Position numbers and translations under genes: made by a program. Under the pieces are notes generated by a model. It worked only from the letters and a program-made list of their open reading frames with translations. It made no database searches and was not told where the DNA came from. 64,000 nucleotides of DNA from an uncultured Cocleimonas sp. (GTDB lineage Bacteria; Pseudomonadota; Gammaproteobacteria; Thiotrichales; Thiotrichaceae), in the NCBI RefSeq assembly GCF_947495625.1, contig NZ_CANLZW010000012.1, forward strand, positions 1 through 64,000, given 5' to 3'. Shown here piece by piece: positions 55,543 through 64,000 of the stretch. Each line of letters begins with the position of its first letter. Within the stretch, counting starts at the first letter, position 1.

Positions 55543-56880
55543 TTATTGCGTGGCTTTCTTTAAAAAAGAAATTAGCGCTTTTCGTTGTTTATCATCTGCT
55601 ACCTTTTGCAGTGGCATTTTAGTGCCAGGTACAATTTTTGCAGGGCCTTCTACAAATAGATCATCGATGGTTTTTTCGTCCCAGATAATGGGTGAATTTT
55701 TCAAGCTATCCGAATAACTATAGCCCTCAAGTGCCCCGGCTTTACGACCAAACACTTTATGCAGTGTTGGGCCTGCGCGGTTAGCGTCATCAGCATTCAA
55801 GGTATGACAAACACTGCATTTTCGCGCGAATTGTAATTCGCCCAAAGGTACGCCAGTTTTTACCTGAAAGCGTCTGGGTTTATGATCAACCCAGAGATTT
55901 TGATCTTCTTTATCGGTAATTTCCCAGTACTTTACTTCGTCATCAAGCGAACCGTAATACAGTGACTTCCCATCATCGTTAAACGCAAGGGCCCAGACAG
56001 GGCCAAGAATTGTAATAGTTTGTCCTTTAAGCTCCCAATTATTAATATCCCAAACTCTTATCACACCATCGTTACCCCCACTGGCGATAAGATTATGTTT
56101 GGAAGAAACTGCTAAACCTAATACGGGTTTTTCATGAGGGATCAATATCTTGCTGATTTTTTCTTTATCTAGATCAAAGATTTGAACATCGCCATTGGTC
56201 GTCCCAAAGATTAGCTGCTTTTGTTCAGGCAACCAGCGCATGATATTGATTGGCCAGCCATGCGAATGCAGTACCTTAATGAACTCACCTGAATCAGCAT
56301 CCCATGAACGAATCTTGCCATCATACCCTGCAGAGTAGAGTGTTTTACTATCCGCAGAAATCAAAACGTTATTTACAGGATGGTTATGAACGAGAATTTT
56401 ATGAATCAATTTCTGAGTATCTAAGTCCCATAAAATAATATTTCCATCCCAACTGGATGTCGCGGCATATTTAGCATCATTCGAAATATCGATAGAAACA
56501 ACTTTAGCGAGATGTCCTTCTAATTGAGCTATCTCTTTGTTCTTTAACAAATCCCAGATAAACACATTGCCTTTGTCTCCGGAAGAAATCGCTTTCTCAC
56601 CGGAAGGAAAATACTTAATTGCACTTACTGCGCCTTTATGAGCTATAAATCGGTGGTTTTGTTTGGGTTTTTCAGCATTTCCAGGATCAAGGTCCCACAT
56701 CATAACAGCATAATCGAGGCTGCCAGAAAGTGCTGTTTTACCATCAGGGCTTATGGCAACAGTGTTTACTGGGCCTCCGTGACCTACTAAGTTTTTGATA
56801 TTTTTAACAGCATCAGCCATTAGATTGCTGTGAGTCAGCAAGCTGATTAATAATGTGAAAATGAATAGAAAACGTTTCAA
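55543..56880 (-). CDS. Periplasmic WD40-repeat/cytochrome c fusion protein
   Basis: 445 aa. Signal peptide (MKRFLFIFTLLISLLTHSNLMA), about seven WD40 repeats (residues ~30-335, each with GH..V..I and WDL) forming a propeller, and a class I cytochrome c domain with heme site C355-x-x-C358-H359 (CSVCHT) and probable distal Met M422 (PGTKMPL). It is likely a periplasmic electron carrier docked to a partner through the propeller. Partner unknown; the next genes leftward are convergent. Confidence 0.85.
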   Translation of the reverse strand: MKRFLFIFTLLISLLTHSNLMADAVKNIKNLVGHGGPVNTVAISPDGKTALSGSLDYAVMMWDLDPGNAEKPKQNHRFIAHKGAVSAIKYFPSGEKAISSGDKGNVFIWDLLKNKEIAQLEGHLAKVVSIDISNDAKYAATSSWDGNIILWDLDTQKLIHKILVHNHPVNNVLISADSKTLYSAGYDGKIRSWDADSGEFIKVLHSHGWPINIMRWLPEQKQLIFGTTNGDVQIFDLDKEKISKILIPHEKPVLGLAVSSKHNLIASGGNDGVIRVWDINNWELKGQTITILGPVWALAFNDDGKSLYYGSLDDEVKYWEITDKEDQNLWVDHKPRRFQVKTGVPLGELQFARKCSVCHTLNADDANRAGPTLHKVFGRKAGALEGYSYSDSLKNSPIIWDEKTIDDLFVEGPAKIVPGTKMPLQKVADDKQRKALISFLKKATQ

Positions 56881-57014
56881 ATGCTGGCTCTTTTTAATTC
56901 CTTATCAAGAATATAATATATAGGATAAAACAGCGAAAAAGCCAAATTGTAAGTTTTAAAGGGTGTAAATAGTCCTTAAATTTGTATAAATTTCTGAGGT
57001 CATTTTAAACAACC

Positions 57015-57047
57015 AAAAAAAAAGTGGCTTAAAGTAGGGGGGTGACC
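57015..57047 (+). repeat. Interspersed G6 element, downstream of the TlpA-like gene
   Basis: An A9 run, GTGGCTT, then AAAGTAGGGGGGTGACC. Eight bases beyond the stop of the leftward gene; the C-rich strand is in its transcript, followed by U9. The rest of the gap to 56881 shows no clear feature. Confidence 0.92.
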
Positions 57048-57054
57048 TATGACT

Positions 57055-58317
57055 CTAATTAAGCAGTGACTCTACCACCGACTCAATCTCAGTTTCTTGC
57101 CAATCCATTGCACCTGTTGCTGCGTAACTCAATTTTCCAGTTTTATCGACAATGAAGTTACTGGGGTACACATAGACTTTCCATGCTTCTGTTATTACTG
57201 AGTCGGAGTCCTTGAGAATGGGGAAGTTGATTCCCATTGATTTGGTAAAGCTATTTATGACTTCGTTTTCTTCACGCACATTGACTGCCAGTATTTCCAG
57301 ATCATTCTGGTATTTTTCTTTTAGTTTTACCAGTGATGGCATTTCTTCTATGCAGGGGCGGCACCAGCTAGCCCAGAAGCTTACGACGACGATTTTATTG
57401 TGATAGTCATTCAGGTCATGCTGTTTACCTTTAAGGTCTTTTAAAACAAGAGAAGGAGTTGCTAGTGTCACTTTTTTTAATCTATTCAAGCGTTTTTTGG
57501 CTTTAACCATTTCGTAACTGCCAAGTGGCTTTAGTGGTGCGGTTTCTGCAAATTCAAGCATGCTCAGTGCATTGTTTATTTGTTTGGGAAACGCTTTTCT
57601 TGCTTCCACATCTAAAGGGTTTAGATCTTCTTTATCTCTGGCGTGAAAACCTCCAGAAACTCCTTTTAAGACGTGTGTGTAGACCTGGCTACCACCTAGC
57701 TCGAGTGCTTTGATTAGTTGAGGCAAAGGTACATAACGAGGTGATCTTTCTGCCTGGAATACATATAAAGGAAGGTTGCTGTGTTTTGCAATTTCCTGAT
57801 ACTCCACACTTTTTCCTATTTCGGGTGTTTGTGTCTGCAAGTAGGGAGCTATCAGAATAATGCCAGCAATGTTATTAGTATTTTCTGTCTGAAGTTGATG
57901 CGCAGCTGTCAATGTCATGCCTGCAGCTCTTTCGCTTGCAACGATAAATAGCTTCTCATTTAGCTTGTTGAATTTATCAGTGTAGTGTTTGATTAAGGCT
58001 TTGTAGTCTTGTTTAGGAATTTTTGATAATGCTGATCGGGAAGGTTCTAGAAAATAGCTGTCATGCCAGTCGGGCATAAGAATATGTAGATCATTCTGTT
58101 TGCTAATCGCTAAAACAGTTTTTTGTAATTCACCTGAAATTCCACGTTCTGAGGTTAACCAGAGCAGATGTTTTTTGCTTTTGTCAGAACCGTATTCTTC
58201 GATATTGATTTCTTGTTCTGACGGTAGCGTAATAGATTCTGCGTAAACGTTGGAGTAGCAGATTAAACTTAAGTTGAATATGCAGAAAAGGAAAAGGGTG
58301 CGATGGTTAAATTTCAT
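57055..58317 (-). CDS. DUF3530-like hydrolase/TlpA thioredoxin fusion protein
   Basis: 420 aa. N-terminal signal peptide (LFLFCIFNLSLICYSNVYA). Residues ~35-260 look like a DUF3530/alpha-beta hydrolase domain (LLWLTSERGISG, LIVIAPYLQ-like strand IAGIILIAPYL) with a degenerate nucleophile elbow (VASERAAG). Residues ~280-420 are a TlpA/ResA-type thioredoxin with C319-R-P-C322. Periplasmic redox protein, possibly acting on cytochrome or membrane proteins. The fusion is unusual to me. Confidence 0.78.
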   Translation of the reverse strand: MKFNHRTLFLFCIFNLSLICYSNVYAESITLPSEQEINIEEYGSDKSKKHLLWLTSERGISGELQKTVLAISKQNDLHILMPDWHDSYFLEPSRSALSKIPKQDYKALIKHYTDKFNKLNEKLFIVASERAAGMTLTAAHQLQTENTNNIAGIILIAPYLQTQTPEIGKSVEYQEIAKHSNLPLYVFQAERSPRYVPLPQLIKALELGGSQVYTHVLKGVSGGFHARDKEDLNPLDVEARKAFPKQINNALSMLEFAETAPLKPLGSYEMVKAKKRLNRLKKVTLATPSLVLKDLKGKQHDLNDYHNKIVVVSFWASWCRPCIEEMPSLVKLKEKYQNDLEILAVNVREENEVINSFTKSMGINFPILKDSDSVITEAWKVYVYPSNFIVDKTGKLSYAATGAMDWQETEIESVVESLLN

Positions 58318-58349
58318 TAACTCATATTAGTCTTTTTTATGTGAAATTT

Positions 58350-58381
58350 AAATACACCCCCCTACTTATAGCGGCTTTTTA
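58350..58381 (-). repeat. Interspersed C6 element upstream of the ABC permease stop
   Basis: TACACCCCCCTACTTATAGC, GGC and a T5 run. It lies between two leftward genes with its C-rich strand on the antisense side, so orientation is not always the same relative to transcription. Confidence 0.88.
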
Positions 58382-58385
58382 TCAT

Positions 58386-59585
58386 TCATTCACTGCGTAA
58401 CGCATCAACGGGCTCCATTACTGCAGCTCGTCTTGCTGGAACCAGACCAGCGATCATGCCCGTTACTATCGCAATAATTTCTGCCATGATGACATAATCC
58501 CATTGAATATTAATGGGTAGGGCGGGAATCACATAGTGCAGTAACCACGCAATGCCAAAACCCGACAGCATACCGAAAATCCCACCTAGACCGGATAGGA
58601 CTGCAGCTTCAAACAGAAACAGTAAAGTCACCTGTCTGCGGGAAGCGCCAAGCGCGCGGAGTAAGCCAATCTCTTTAATTCGTTCGTTTACCGCAATGCT
58701 CATGATGGTGAAGATGCCGACACCACCCACAAGCAAAGAAATACTGCCAAGCCCTGCGACAACTGCGGTCAAAATCCCTAATATAGAGCCGAGTGTGCCG
58801 ATAATATCGTCTTGTGATGTGATGGTGAAATCTTCACTACCGTGTCTTTCAATCAGCCGTTGTTTGATATTATTGATGATTTGCGCTTCATCGTATCCTT
58901 CGGTATAGCGCAGGTCGATCTCCATCAGGCTATCGCGGTTATACAATGAAAGCGCTCTGTATACGGGTATGTAGACAATATCGTCCATATCCAAGCCTAA
59001 TACCTGGCCTTTCTTTTTCATTACGCCGATAACCCTGTAGCGTTCTCCTCCTATGCGGAGAAATTCACCCAGTGGTTTGGTGTAAGGAAACAGTTCTCTT
59101 CTTATGGTGTCGCCAATCACTACAAAATTACGCGCTTGTTCGGCAGGTTCATTGGGTAAAAAGCGTCCTTGCCCGACTTCCATAGCCCATGTGTCAGGTA
59201 CTTCGTGATTAATACCTAAGACGCTCGTCCAACGCGTTCGATTGCCACGTTCTATCGGTAAGTTTCCCTGTATTGCCGGAACTGAAGTAATGATATTGGG
59301 GAGTCGATGCAAGCTTTCTGCATCTTCAATGGTTAATGGACGGACATTGCTTAAAATGGCGCCTGAAATGCCTGCTGTGGTGGTTTTACCGGGTGCAACC
59401 GATATTATATTTGCCCCAAACTGACTGAATTGACCCATCATATAATGTTGCGCGCCACCGCCTAATGCGGTTAACAGGACAACAGCAGCAATACCAACGG
59501 CAATACCAAGAGCCGTCAAATAGGTGCGCAAACGGCTGTATTTGAGACTAGATAATGCGAGTAATGAGTAGTCTGTGATACGCAT
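58386..59585 (-). CDS. MacB/FtsX-type ABC transporter permease (second)
   Basis: 399 aa. One N-terminal helix (LTALGIAVGIAAVVLLTALG), a MacB-like periplasmic domain (~50-240) and three C-terminal helices (from ~265; VGGVGIFTIMSIAVNERIKEIGLLRALG). Paired with the preceding permease, 8 bp away. Probably exports a peptide, lipoprotein or small molecule. Confidence 0.9.
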   Translation of the reverse strand: MRITDYSLLALSSLKYSRLRTYLTALGIAVGIAAVVLLTALGGGAQHYMMGQFSQFGANIISVAPGKTTTAGISGAILSNVRPLTIEDAESLHRLPNIITSVPAIQGNLPIERGNRTRWTSVLGINHEVPDTWAMEVGQGRFLPNEPAEQARNFVVIGDTIRRELFPYTKPLGEFLRIGGERYRVIGVMKKKGQVLGLDMDDIVYIPVYRALSLYNRDSLMEIDLRYTEGYDEAQIINNIKQRLIERHGSEDFTITSQDDIIGTLGSILGILTAVVAGLGSISLLVGGVGIFTIMSIAVNERIKEIGLLRALGASRRQVTLLFLFEAAVLSGLGGIFGMLSGFGIAWLLHYVIPALPINIQWDYVIMAEIIAIVTGMIAGLVPARRAAVMEPVDALRSE

Positions 59586-59593
59586 TCTATTAA

Positions 59594-60799
59594 CTATTTA
59601 TCCGAAAGGGCTAACACGGGATTCAGTTTTGCCGCTTTACTGGCGGGTATGCTGCCAAATATCAGCCCCGTAATAATGGTAACGATGAGTGAAGCTGCAA
59701 TTGCCCAAAGTGGCGTTTGCACGGGAAAATTTGGAATAAAGTAGGCAATCATTTTTGCACCGGCAAGGCCAATAAATACGCCAATAATTCCTCCGGCTAT
59801 GGATAGCATTAAAGCTTCACTCAGAAATAGGGTGAGTACTTGACTTGTTGGGGCTCCCAGCGCTTTAAGTAAGCCTATCTCGGATTTTCTCTGGCTCACT
59901 GAAACCAGCATGACATTCATAATCAGTATTCCGGCAACAATCAGGCTAATAGCTGCGATACCCGCCAGCGCCCAGGTGAGTGTTTGCAAAACCCCATCAA
60001 ACGTTTGTAATAAGGAATCCTGTCGTAGAATGGTGATGTCCTCATCACCATCGTGGCGTTGTTTGATCGTTCTTAGAATATCTGCTTCGGCTTTATCCAG
60101 TGATTCTTTGCCGCGTGCTTTAACAATCATGCGACTGAGTGAAGCTTTATTAAAAAGAATTTCAGCGCTTGCAACAGGGATGATGGCGGTATCGCTTAAA
60201 TCCATGCCAACGGATTGGCCTTTAGAACTGAGTTCGCCAATCACCCGAAAACGGCGTTCTCCAATCCTTAACCATTCACCTATGGCTTTTTTATTATCAA
60301 ATAGCTCCTTTTTAAGTTTGTTTCCAATAACACAGATTGATGCCGCATTTCTTGGATCATCATCGGGTAAGAAATGTCCTGCAGCCATCGGTAAATCAAG
60401 CGCAGCTTTGAGATCGCTACTGCTACCGAAAATGACAACTTCTCGTTCTCTGGATGCGAAGGATACGGGCGCAGCGCCTAAAATAACCGGAGCGACATAG
60501 GCAATAGCACGGCTTCGTTTTAGTGATAGCGCATCATCGATAGTTAAATCTTTAGGGGACGTGCCTAAAAGGGGAGGTAGACCGCCGGTTGTTTCTCTTT
60601 TACCCGGAAGAATGAAAAGTAGCTCTGAGCCTAGGGTTTCAAATTGGGCTGAGACATATTTACGTGCACCTTCACCTAAGGAAGTCAAAATGATAACTGA
60701 CGCTACGCCAATAGACATTGCAAGTAATATCAGCAGTGTACGCGTTGGGTTCGCTGTTAGTGCGATTTTACCAAAGCCTAATGTATCCAGAATTCTCAT
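59594..60799 (-). CDS. MacB/FtsX-type ABC transporter permease (first)
   Basis: 401 aa, same layout (N-terminal helix [20 protein letters not shown], periplasmic domain, C-terminal three helices with [25 protein letters not shown]). Overlaps the ATPase gene by 4 bp. The two permeases differ enough to form a heterodimer. Confidence 0.9.
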   Translation of the reverse strand: MRILDTLGFGKIALTANPTRTLLILLAMSIGVASVIILTSLGEGARKYVSAQFETLGSELLFILPGKRETTGGLPPLLGTSPKDLTIDDALSLKRSRAIAYVAPVILGAAPVSFASREREVVIFGSSSDLKAALDLPMAAGHFLPDDDPRNAASICVIGNKLKKELFDNKKAIGEWLRIGERRFRVIGELSSKGQSVGMDLSDTAIIPVASAEILFNKASLSRMIVKARGKESLDKAEADILRTIKQRHDGDEDITILRQDSLLQTFDGVLQTLTWALAGIAAISLIVAGILIMNVMLVSVSQRKSEIGLLKALGAPTSQVLTLFLSEALMLSIAGGIIGVFIGLAGAKMIAYFIPNFPVQTPLWAIAASLIVTIITGLIFGSIPASKAAKLNPVLALSDK

Positions 60800-61482
60800 A
60801 TTGGTTTTTCAGATGTCACATCTTCTATGATCTTTCCATCAAGCATTTTGATTTTGCGGGTAGCACGTTCCCCCAATTCCAGATCATGCGTGACTACGAT
60901 TAAGGTAATGCCAGATGCGTTTAATTCTTCCAGTATTTTGATAACGTCATTGCCGGAGTGGGTATCAAGATTGCCAGTTGGTTCATCGGCCAATAATAAA
61001 GGGGGTTTGAGTATCATGGCGCGTGCAATTGCCACGCGTTGTTGTTGCCCGCCAGATAACTGTTTGGGTAAATGATTGGCACGATCAGCTAGTCCAATAT
61101 TTGCTAATGCATCTTTTACTTTGGTGTGGCGTTCTTTCGGCGCCATGCCCATCAGCATTAGAGGGAGTTCGAGGTTACCCGCTGCAGTCAGGCGAGGTAT
61201 CAGATGAAAAGATTGAAAGATAAAACCAACGTTTTCCCGTCTAAAAGTCGCTCTTTTTTCTTCGGATAAGGTCGTGAGCTCCTTACCTTCAAATTGATAA
61301 CTGCCTGAGTTTGGCATGTCTAACAGGCCTAGCATATTCAGCAAGGTTGATTTGCCCGATCCGGATGCGCCCATAATGCTTATATAATCACCACGCGAGA
61401 TATCCAGCGTGACTTTATCTAGCGCATGTACGGTTTCATCTCCGACCTTAAAAAAACGGCAGATATCCTGGAGTTTAATCAT
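60796..61482 (-). CDS. ABC transporter ATP-binding protein (MacB/LolD type)
   Basis: 228 aa. Walker [10 protein letters not shown] (39-47), signature LSGGQQQR, Walker [13 protein letters not shown], His switch VVTHD. Drives the two permeases. Overlaps the adaptor gene by 8 bp. Confidence 0.95.
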   Translation of the reverse strand: MIKLQDICRFFKVGDETVHALDKVTLDISRGDYISIMGASGSGKSTLLNMLGLLDMPNSGSYQFEGKELTTLSEEKRATFRRENVGFIFQSFHLIPRLTAAGNLELPLMLMGMAPKERHTKVKDALANIGLADRANHLPKQLSGGQQQRVAIARAMILKPPLLLADEPTGNLDTHSGNDVIKILEELNASGITLIVVTHDLELGERATRKIKMLDGKIIEDVTSEKPI

Positions 61483-62674
61483 TCTTGCTATCTGTCTTAT
61501 TGCTTTTTTTCGCTGATTTTTCGTTTACAACTTTGACCAAGACACCTTCCTTAACACCAGTTGTGCCGACAGATGTGACTAATTGATCTCCCGTTTTTAA
61601 TCCTTCTGTTATTTCTGTAAAGCTCCAGTTACTGAGTCCTTTTTTAACGGTAATTTTTTCTAAAATTTTGCTCTCTGGGTTAAACAGTAATACGTGGGAA
61701 TCATCAACTAATGTCTCACTAGGGATGCGCAACACGTCTTTATTGGTTTGTAGAATGATGTCTGCGTCAGCGCTATAACCGACTAATAAATCATCAAGCT
61801 GGGTTTTATCTTGAAAACTTAATTCGATTTCGACTGTTCGTGCCTGTTTCTCAGTATCTGTTACATAAGAGCCAATGCGAGAAACATTTGCCTTAAATAT
61901 TTGGCCGCGCCATGCATCTAATGTAATTCGGGCAGGCAAGCCGATTTTGATTTTGGGCGCATCTACCTCATCGACGGGAACACTGACCAGAAAACAACCT
62001 GGCTCTATGAGGTCAATCACCGGCGGTGTCTGAATACCAATCGGGGAGGGTGTTACATATTCATTAAGCTCACCGTTAATTTTTGCGATAACGCCGTCAA
62101 AGGGTGCATATAAAACAGTGCGTTTTAATTGTTCCTGAGCGACAAGCAGGCTGGCTTTAACAGAATCGATATTGGCTTTAGCTGCCTTACAAGAGGCTTT
62201 ATTGACTAAATATTCGGTATATTTTAGATCGTATTCTTCCTGCGAAATTGATCTGGAGCGCAGTAAGCGTAACTCACGATCTGCCGTGCGTTGCGCCATG
62301 TCTGCCTGTAAACAGGTGGCTTCAGCGGTATCTTCACTGGCGATGATATTCTTTTTGATATGCTCTACTTCAGCTTGCAAATCCAGACTCCAGATTTTCA
62401 AAAGCATAGCGTCTTTTTTAACAAAATCACCTTCGGCGTAGGGTAATTCGCTAATTTGACCGCCAGTTGAAGGGGATAATTTGGCTCTGCGGCAGGCTTT
62501 TATAGTACCTGCACGAGTATTAGCCACGGTTGCTTCGACGTCACCTTTTTCTACAGCAACAACTGAAACGGGAATAATATCAGGGTGGGTTTGCTTCCAG
62601 TACCAGCCGTAAATGCCTGCGCCGATCAATAAGGGAATAACAATGTAAGAAACTCGCATTAGAAATCCTTCCAT
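61475..62674 (-). CDS. MacA-like periplasmic adaptor (membrane fusion protein)
   Basis: 399 aa. N-terminal membrane anchor (SYIVIPLLIGAGIYGWYW), biotinyl/lipoyl-like barrel, coiled hairpin (~100-190) and beta-barrel domains. Links the ABC transporter to the outer membrane. Heads the operon adaptor-ATPase-permease-permease. No TolC gene in the window. Confidence 0.9.
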   Translation of the reverse strand: MEGFLMRVSYIVIPLLIGAGIYGWYWKQTHPDIIPVSVVAVEKGDVEATVANTRAGTIKACRRAKLSPSTGGQISELPYAEGDFVKKDAMLLKIWSLDLQAEVEHIKKNIIASEDTAEATCLQADMAQRTADRELRLLRSRSISQEEYDLKYTEYLVNKASCKAAKANIDSVKASLLVAQEQLKRTVLYAPFDGVIAKINGELNEYVTPSPIGIQTPPVIDLIEPGCFLVSVPVDEVDAPKIKIGLPARITLDAWRGQIFKANVSRIGSYVTDTEKQARTVEIELSFQDKTQLDDLLVGYSADADIILQTNKDVLRIPSETLVDDSHVLLFNPESKILEKITVKKGLSNWSFTEITEGLKTGDQLVTSVGTTGVKEGVLVKVVNEKSAKKSNKTDSKND

Positions 62675-62827
62675 TAAAGTATGTGAGTGATTATCACACG
62701 GCTCATTATCAGGGGAATTGATTTATAGCGTGTTTTCTAAAAGTATATTGTAAATGTAAAGAGAATTAATATGTATGTGATTAATATCACACAATAAAAT
62801 TAAAGCTAGTGTATTGAGAAGTGTTTA

Positions 62828-62857
62828 GTGACACCCCCCTACTTATACGTGTTTTTT
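62828..62857 (-). repeat. Interspersed C6 element, pair member 1
   Basis: GTGACACCCCCCTACTTATA, CGTG, T6. Outer ACAC and GTGT can pair. It lies between the macA-like and sdhE genes and faces the copy at 62952. Confidence 0.88.
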
Positions 62858-62951
62858 AATTCTAAAATAATGAAAAGCACTCCCTGAAAATGCCGTCTTT
62901 GAACTTCAATGCTGTCTTATTGTGTTCGACTATCGACTAGTAACTTTCTTT

Positions 62952-62981
62952 AAAAAGTGCCTAAAAGGTAGGGGGTGTCAT
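62952..62981 (+). repeat. Interspersed G5 element, pair member 2
   Basis: A5, GTGCCTAAAAGGTAGGGGGT, then GTC. Follows the sdhE stop, with the C-rich strand in its transcript; CCTA-AAAGG-TAGG pairs. Opposite orientation to the copy 124 bp away. Confidence 0.88.
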
Positions 62982-62990
62982 TATTTTTTG

Positions 62991-63239
62991 CTATTTGAAT
63001 AAATCTCTTAGTTTTAACATTATGCGATTGTGTAATTCGTTATCTGTGGTGTGATAATCCATCAGGAGTGATAACAGAATAGGGTCTTCTATATCCAGCA
63101 GTTCTCTAAATCCGCGTTGGATTTCTTCATCCGCTGTTGGATAGTGGTTTTCCAGAAATTCGCAGAAAACCACATCGAGTTCTTTAACGCCACGCCGGCA
63201 ATGCCAGCGTAGCTTTGAATACTCGGGTGTATCTTTCAT
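62991..63239 (-). CDS. sdhE: SdhE, succinate dehydrogenase flavinylation factor
   Basis: 82 aa. The RGxxE motif (residues 16-20, RGVKE) and a small helical fold (FCEFLENHYPTADEE) match the family. It helps FAD attach to SdhA. It lies 24 bp after sdhB, a common position. Confidence 0.92.
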   Translation of the reverse strand: MKDTPEYSKLRWHCRRGVKELDVVFCEFLENHYPTADEEIQRGFRELLDIEDPILLSLLMDYHTTDNELHNRIMLKLRDLFK

Positions 63240-63263
63240 CAGTCGACTTTAGACTTAATAAGT

Positions 63264-64000
63264 CTAAGACTTACGCTTAACCATTAGGCGTTTGATTTCT
63301 GCAATTGACTTAGCAGGATTCAAGCCTTTCGGGCAAGAGTCAGTACAACTCATGATTGTGTGACAACGGTAGAGTTTGAATGTGTCTTCTAACTCATCCA
63401 GACGTTCACCGGTGTTCTCATCACGTGAATCAGCAATCCAGCGATATGAGTTCAATAGTGCAGCAGGACCTAAGTAACGGTCACTATTCCACCAGTAACT
63501 TGGGCAACTGGTTGAACAACAGGCACATAGAATACATTCGTAGAGACCATCTAGCTTTTCACGGTCTTCTTTAGATTGTAATCTTTCTCTATCGGGTGGA
63601 ACCGCTGCGTCAGTACTCATCCAGGGTTTAACCGATGCGTATTGCGCGTAGAAGTTAGTCAAGTCAGAAACTAGATCTTTGATCACAGGTTGATGTGGAA
63701 GTGGGTAGATCTTCACGTCACCTTCGATATCATCGATAGCTTTGGTACACGCTAGTGTGTTTCTGCCGTCGATATTCATTGAACAAGAACCACAGATGCC
63801 TTCACGACAAGAGCGACGAAGTGCTACTGTTGAGTCCATTTCGTCTTTGATTTTTAATAAACCATCAAGAACCATTGGACCACAGTTATCCATATCTACT
63901 TCATACGTATCTGTATGGGGATTTTCGCCAGTATCTGGGTCATATCTGTAAACGATAAACTTTCTAATGTTAGTTGCACCGGCAGGAGCTTTAACTGTTT
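63264..64000 (-). CDS. sdhB: Succinate dehydrogenase iron-sulfur subunit (5' partial)
   Basis: The frame is open to the window edge: residues encoded upstream of the internal ATG at 63893 ([19 protein letters not shown]) belong to the protein, so the start lies beyond 64000. [2Fe-2S] ligands [13 protein letters not shown]...CTKA; [4Fe-4S]/[3Fe-4S] ligands [13 protein letters not shown] and [17 protein letters not shown]. Part of complex II. Confidence 0.97.
   Translation of the reverse strand, partial: TVKAPAGATNIRKFIVYRYDPDTGENPHTDTYEVDMDNCGPMVLDGLLKIKDEMDSTVALRRSCREGICGSCSMNIDGRNTLACTKAIDDIEGDVKIYPLPHQPVIKDLVSDLTNFYAQYASVKPWMSTDAAVPPDRERLQSKEDREKLDGLYECILCACCSTSCPSYWWNSDRYLGPAALLNSYRWIADSRDENTGERLDELEDTFKLYRCHTIMSCTDSCPKGLNPAKSIAEIKRLMVKRKS

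Noticed and set aside
16057-57047. G6 runs as G-quadruplexes
   Set aside because: Each element has one G-run only; an intramolecular quadruplex needs four.

Overview
This window comes from an AT-rich (roughly 40 % GC by eye) sulfur-oxidising gammaproteobacterium. The central evidence is a reverse-type dissimilatory sulfite reductase operon, dsrABEFHCMKLJOP (31.0-42.4 kb). It carries dsrEFH and dsrL, the set associated with sulfur oxidation, and DsrC with both C-terminal cysteines. Pil/Chp chemosensory genes, pssA-leuA, rimI and sdhE/sdhB also fit Gammaproteobacteria. I cannot name a genus. No phage, IS element, tRNA, rRNA or CRISPR array was seen.

Layout. 1-8.5 kb: the 3' part of a giant repeat-rich surface protein, then a large outer-membrane barrel protein. 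8.9-11.7 kb: small conserved proteins and an oxygenase. 11.7-15.6 kb: a sensor kinase, a sigma-54-type response regulator and a stand-alone receiver. 16.1-18.1 kb: a second oxygenase, a 63-aa protein and a cysteine-less DsrC paralogue (RspA type). 18.2-27.6 kb: a pilus-type chemosensory operon (receiver, CheW, MCP, giant ChpA, receiver). 28.1-30.7 kb: a glyoxalase-fold protein, an orphan Cas6/Cmx6-family protein, a 65-aa protein and a TauD-like dioxygenase, divergent from dsr. 31.0-42.4 kb: the dsr operon. 42.8-51.1 kb: alanine dehydrogenase, the Na+-pumping oxaloacetate decarboxylase (oadGAB), a zinc-protease-like protein and PEP carboxylase. 51.3-55.5 kb: a candidate small RNA, pssA, a leucine-rich leader peptide, leuA, a UDG-like protein and rimI. 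55.5-62.7 kb: a WD40-cytochrome c fusion, a hydrolase-like/TlpA fusion and a MacAB-type exporter. 63-64 kb: sdhE and the start of sdhB.

Three signals cut across this layout. First, a roughly 30-bp element with the core AAAGTAGGGGGGTGAC (or its complement) occurs about 16 times, plus two degenerate copies. Almost all copies lie at the ends of transcription units; three lie inside reading frames. One strand reads as C-run, tiny hairpin, U-tract, like a minimal terminator or processing element. Second, an orphan Cas6-family RNA endonuclease gene sits beside the dsr operon with copies of this element in and around its operon; a functional link is my speculation. Third, the same 16-bp NarL/LuxR-type inverted repeat lies upstream of dsrA, of the DsrC paralogue and of a 64-aa protein, suggesting a shared sulfur regulon.

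The dsr genes would oxidise stored sulfur: DsrEFH to DsrC to DsrAB, with electrons passing through DsrL and DsrMKJOP. PEP carboxylase and oxaloacetate decarboxylase interconvert C4 and C3 acids, and the sdh genes belong to the TCA cycle. All assignments are from reading the sequence and translated proteins; no database search was run.
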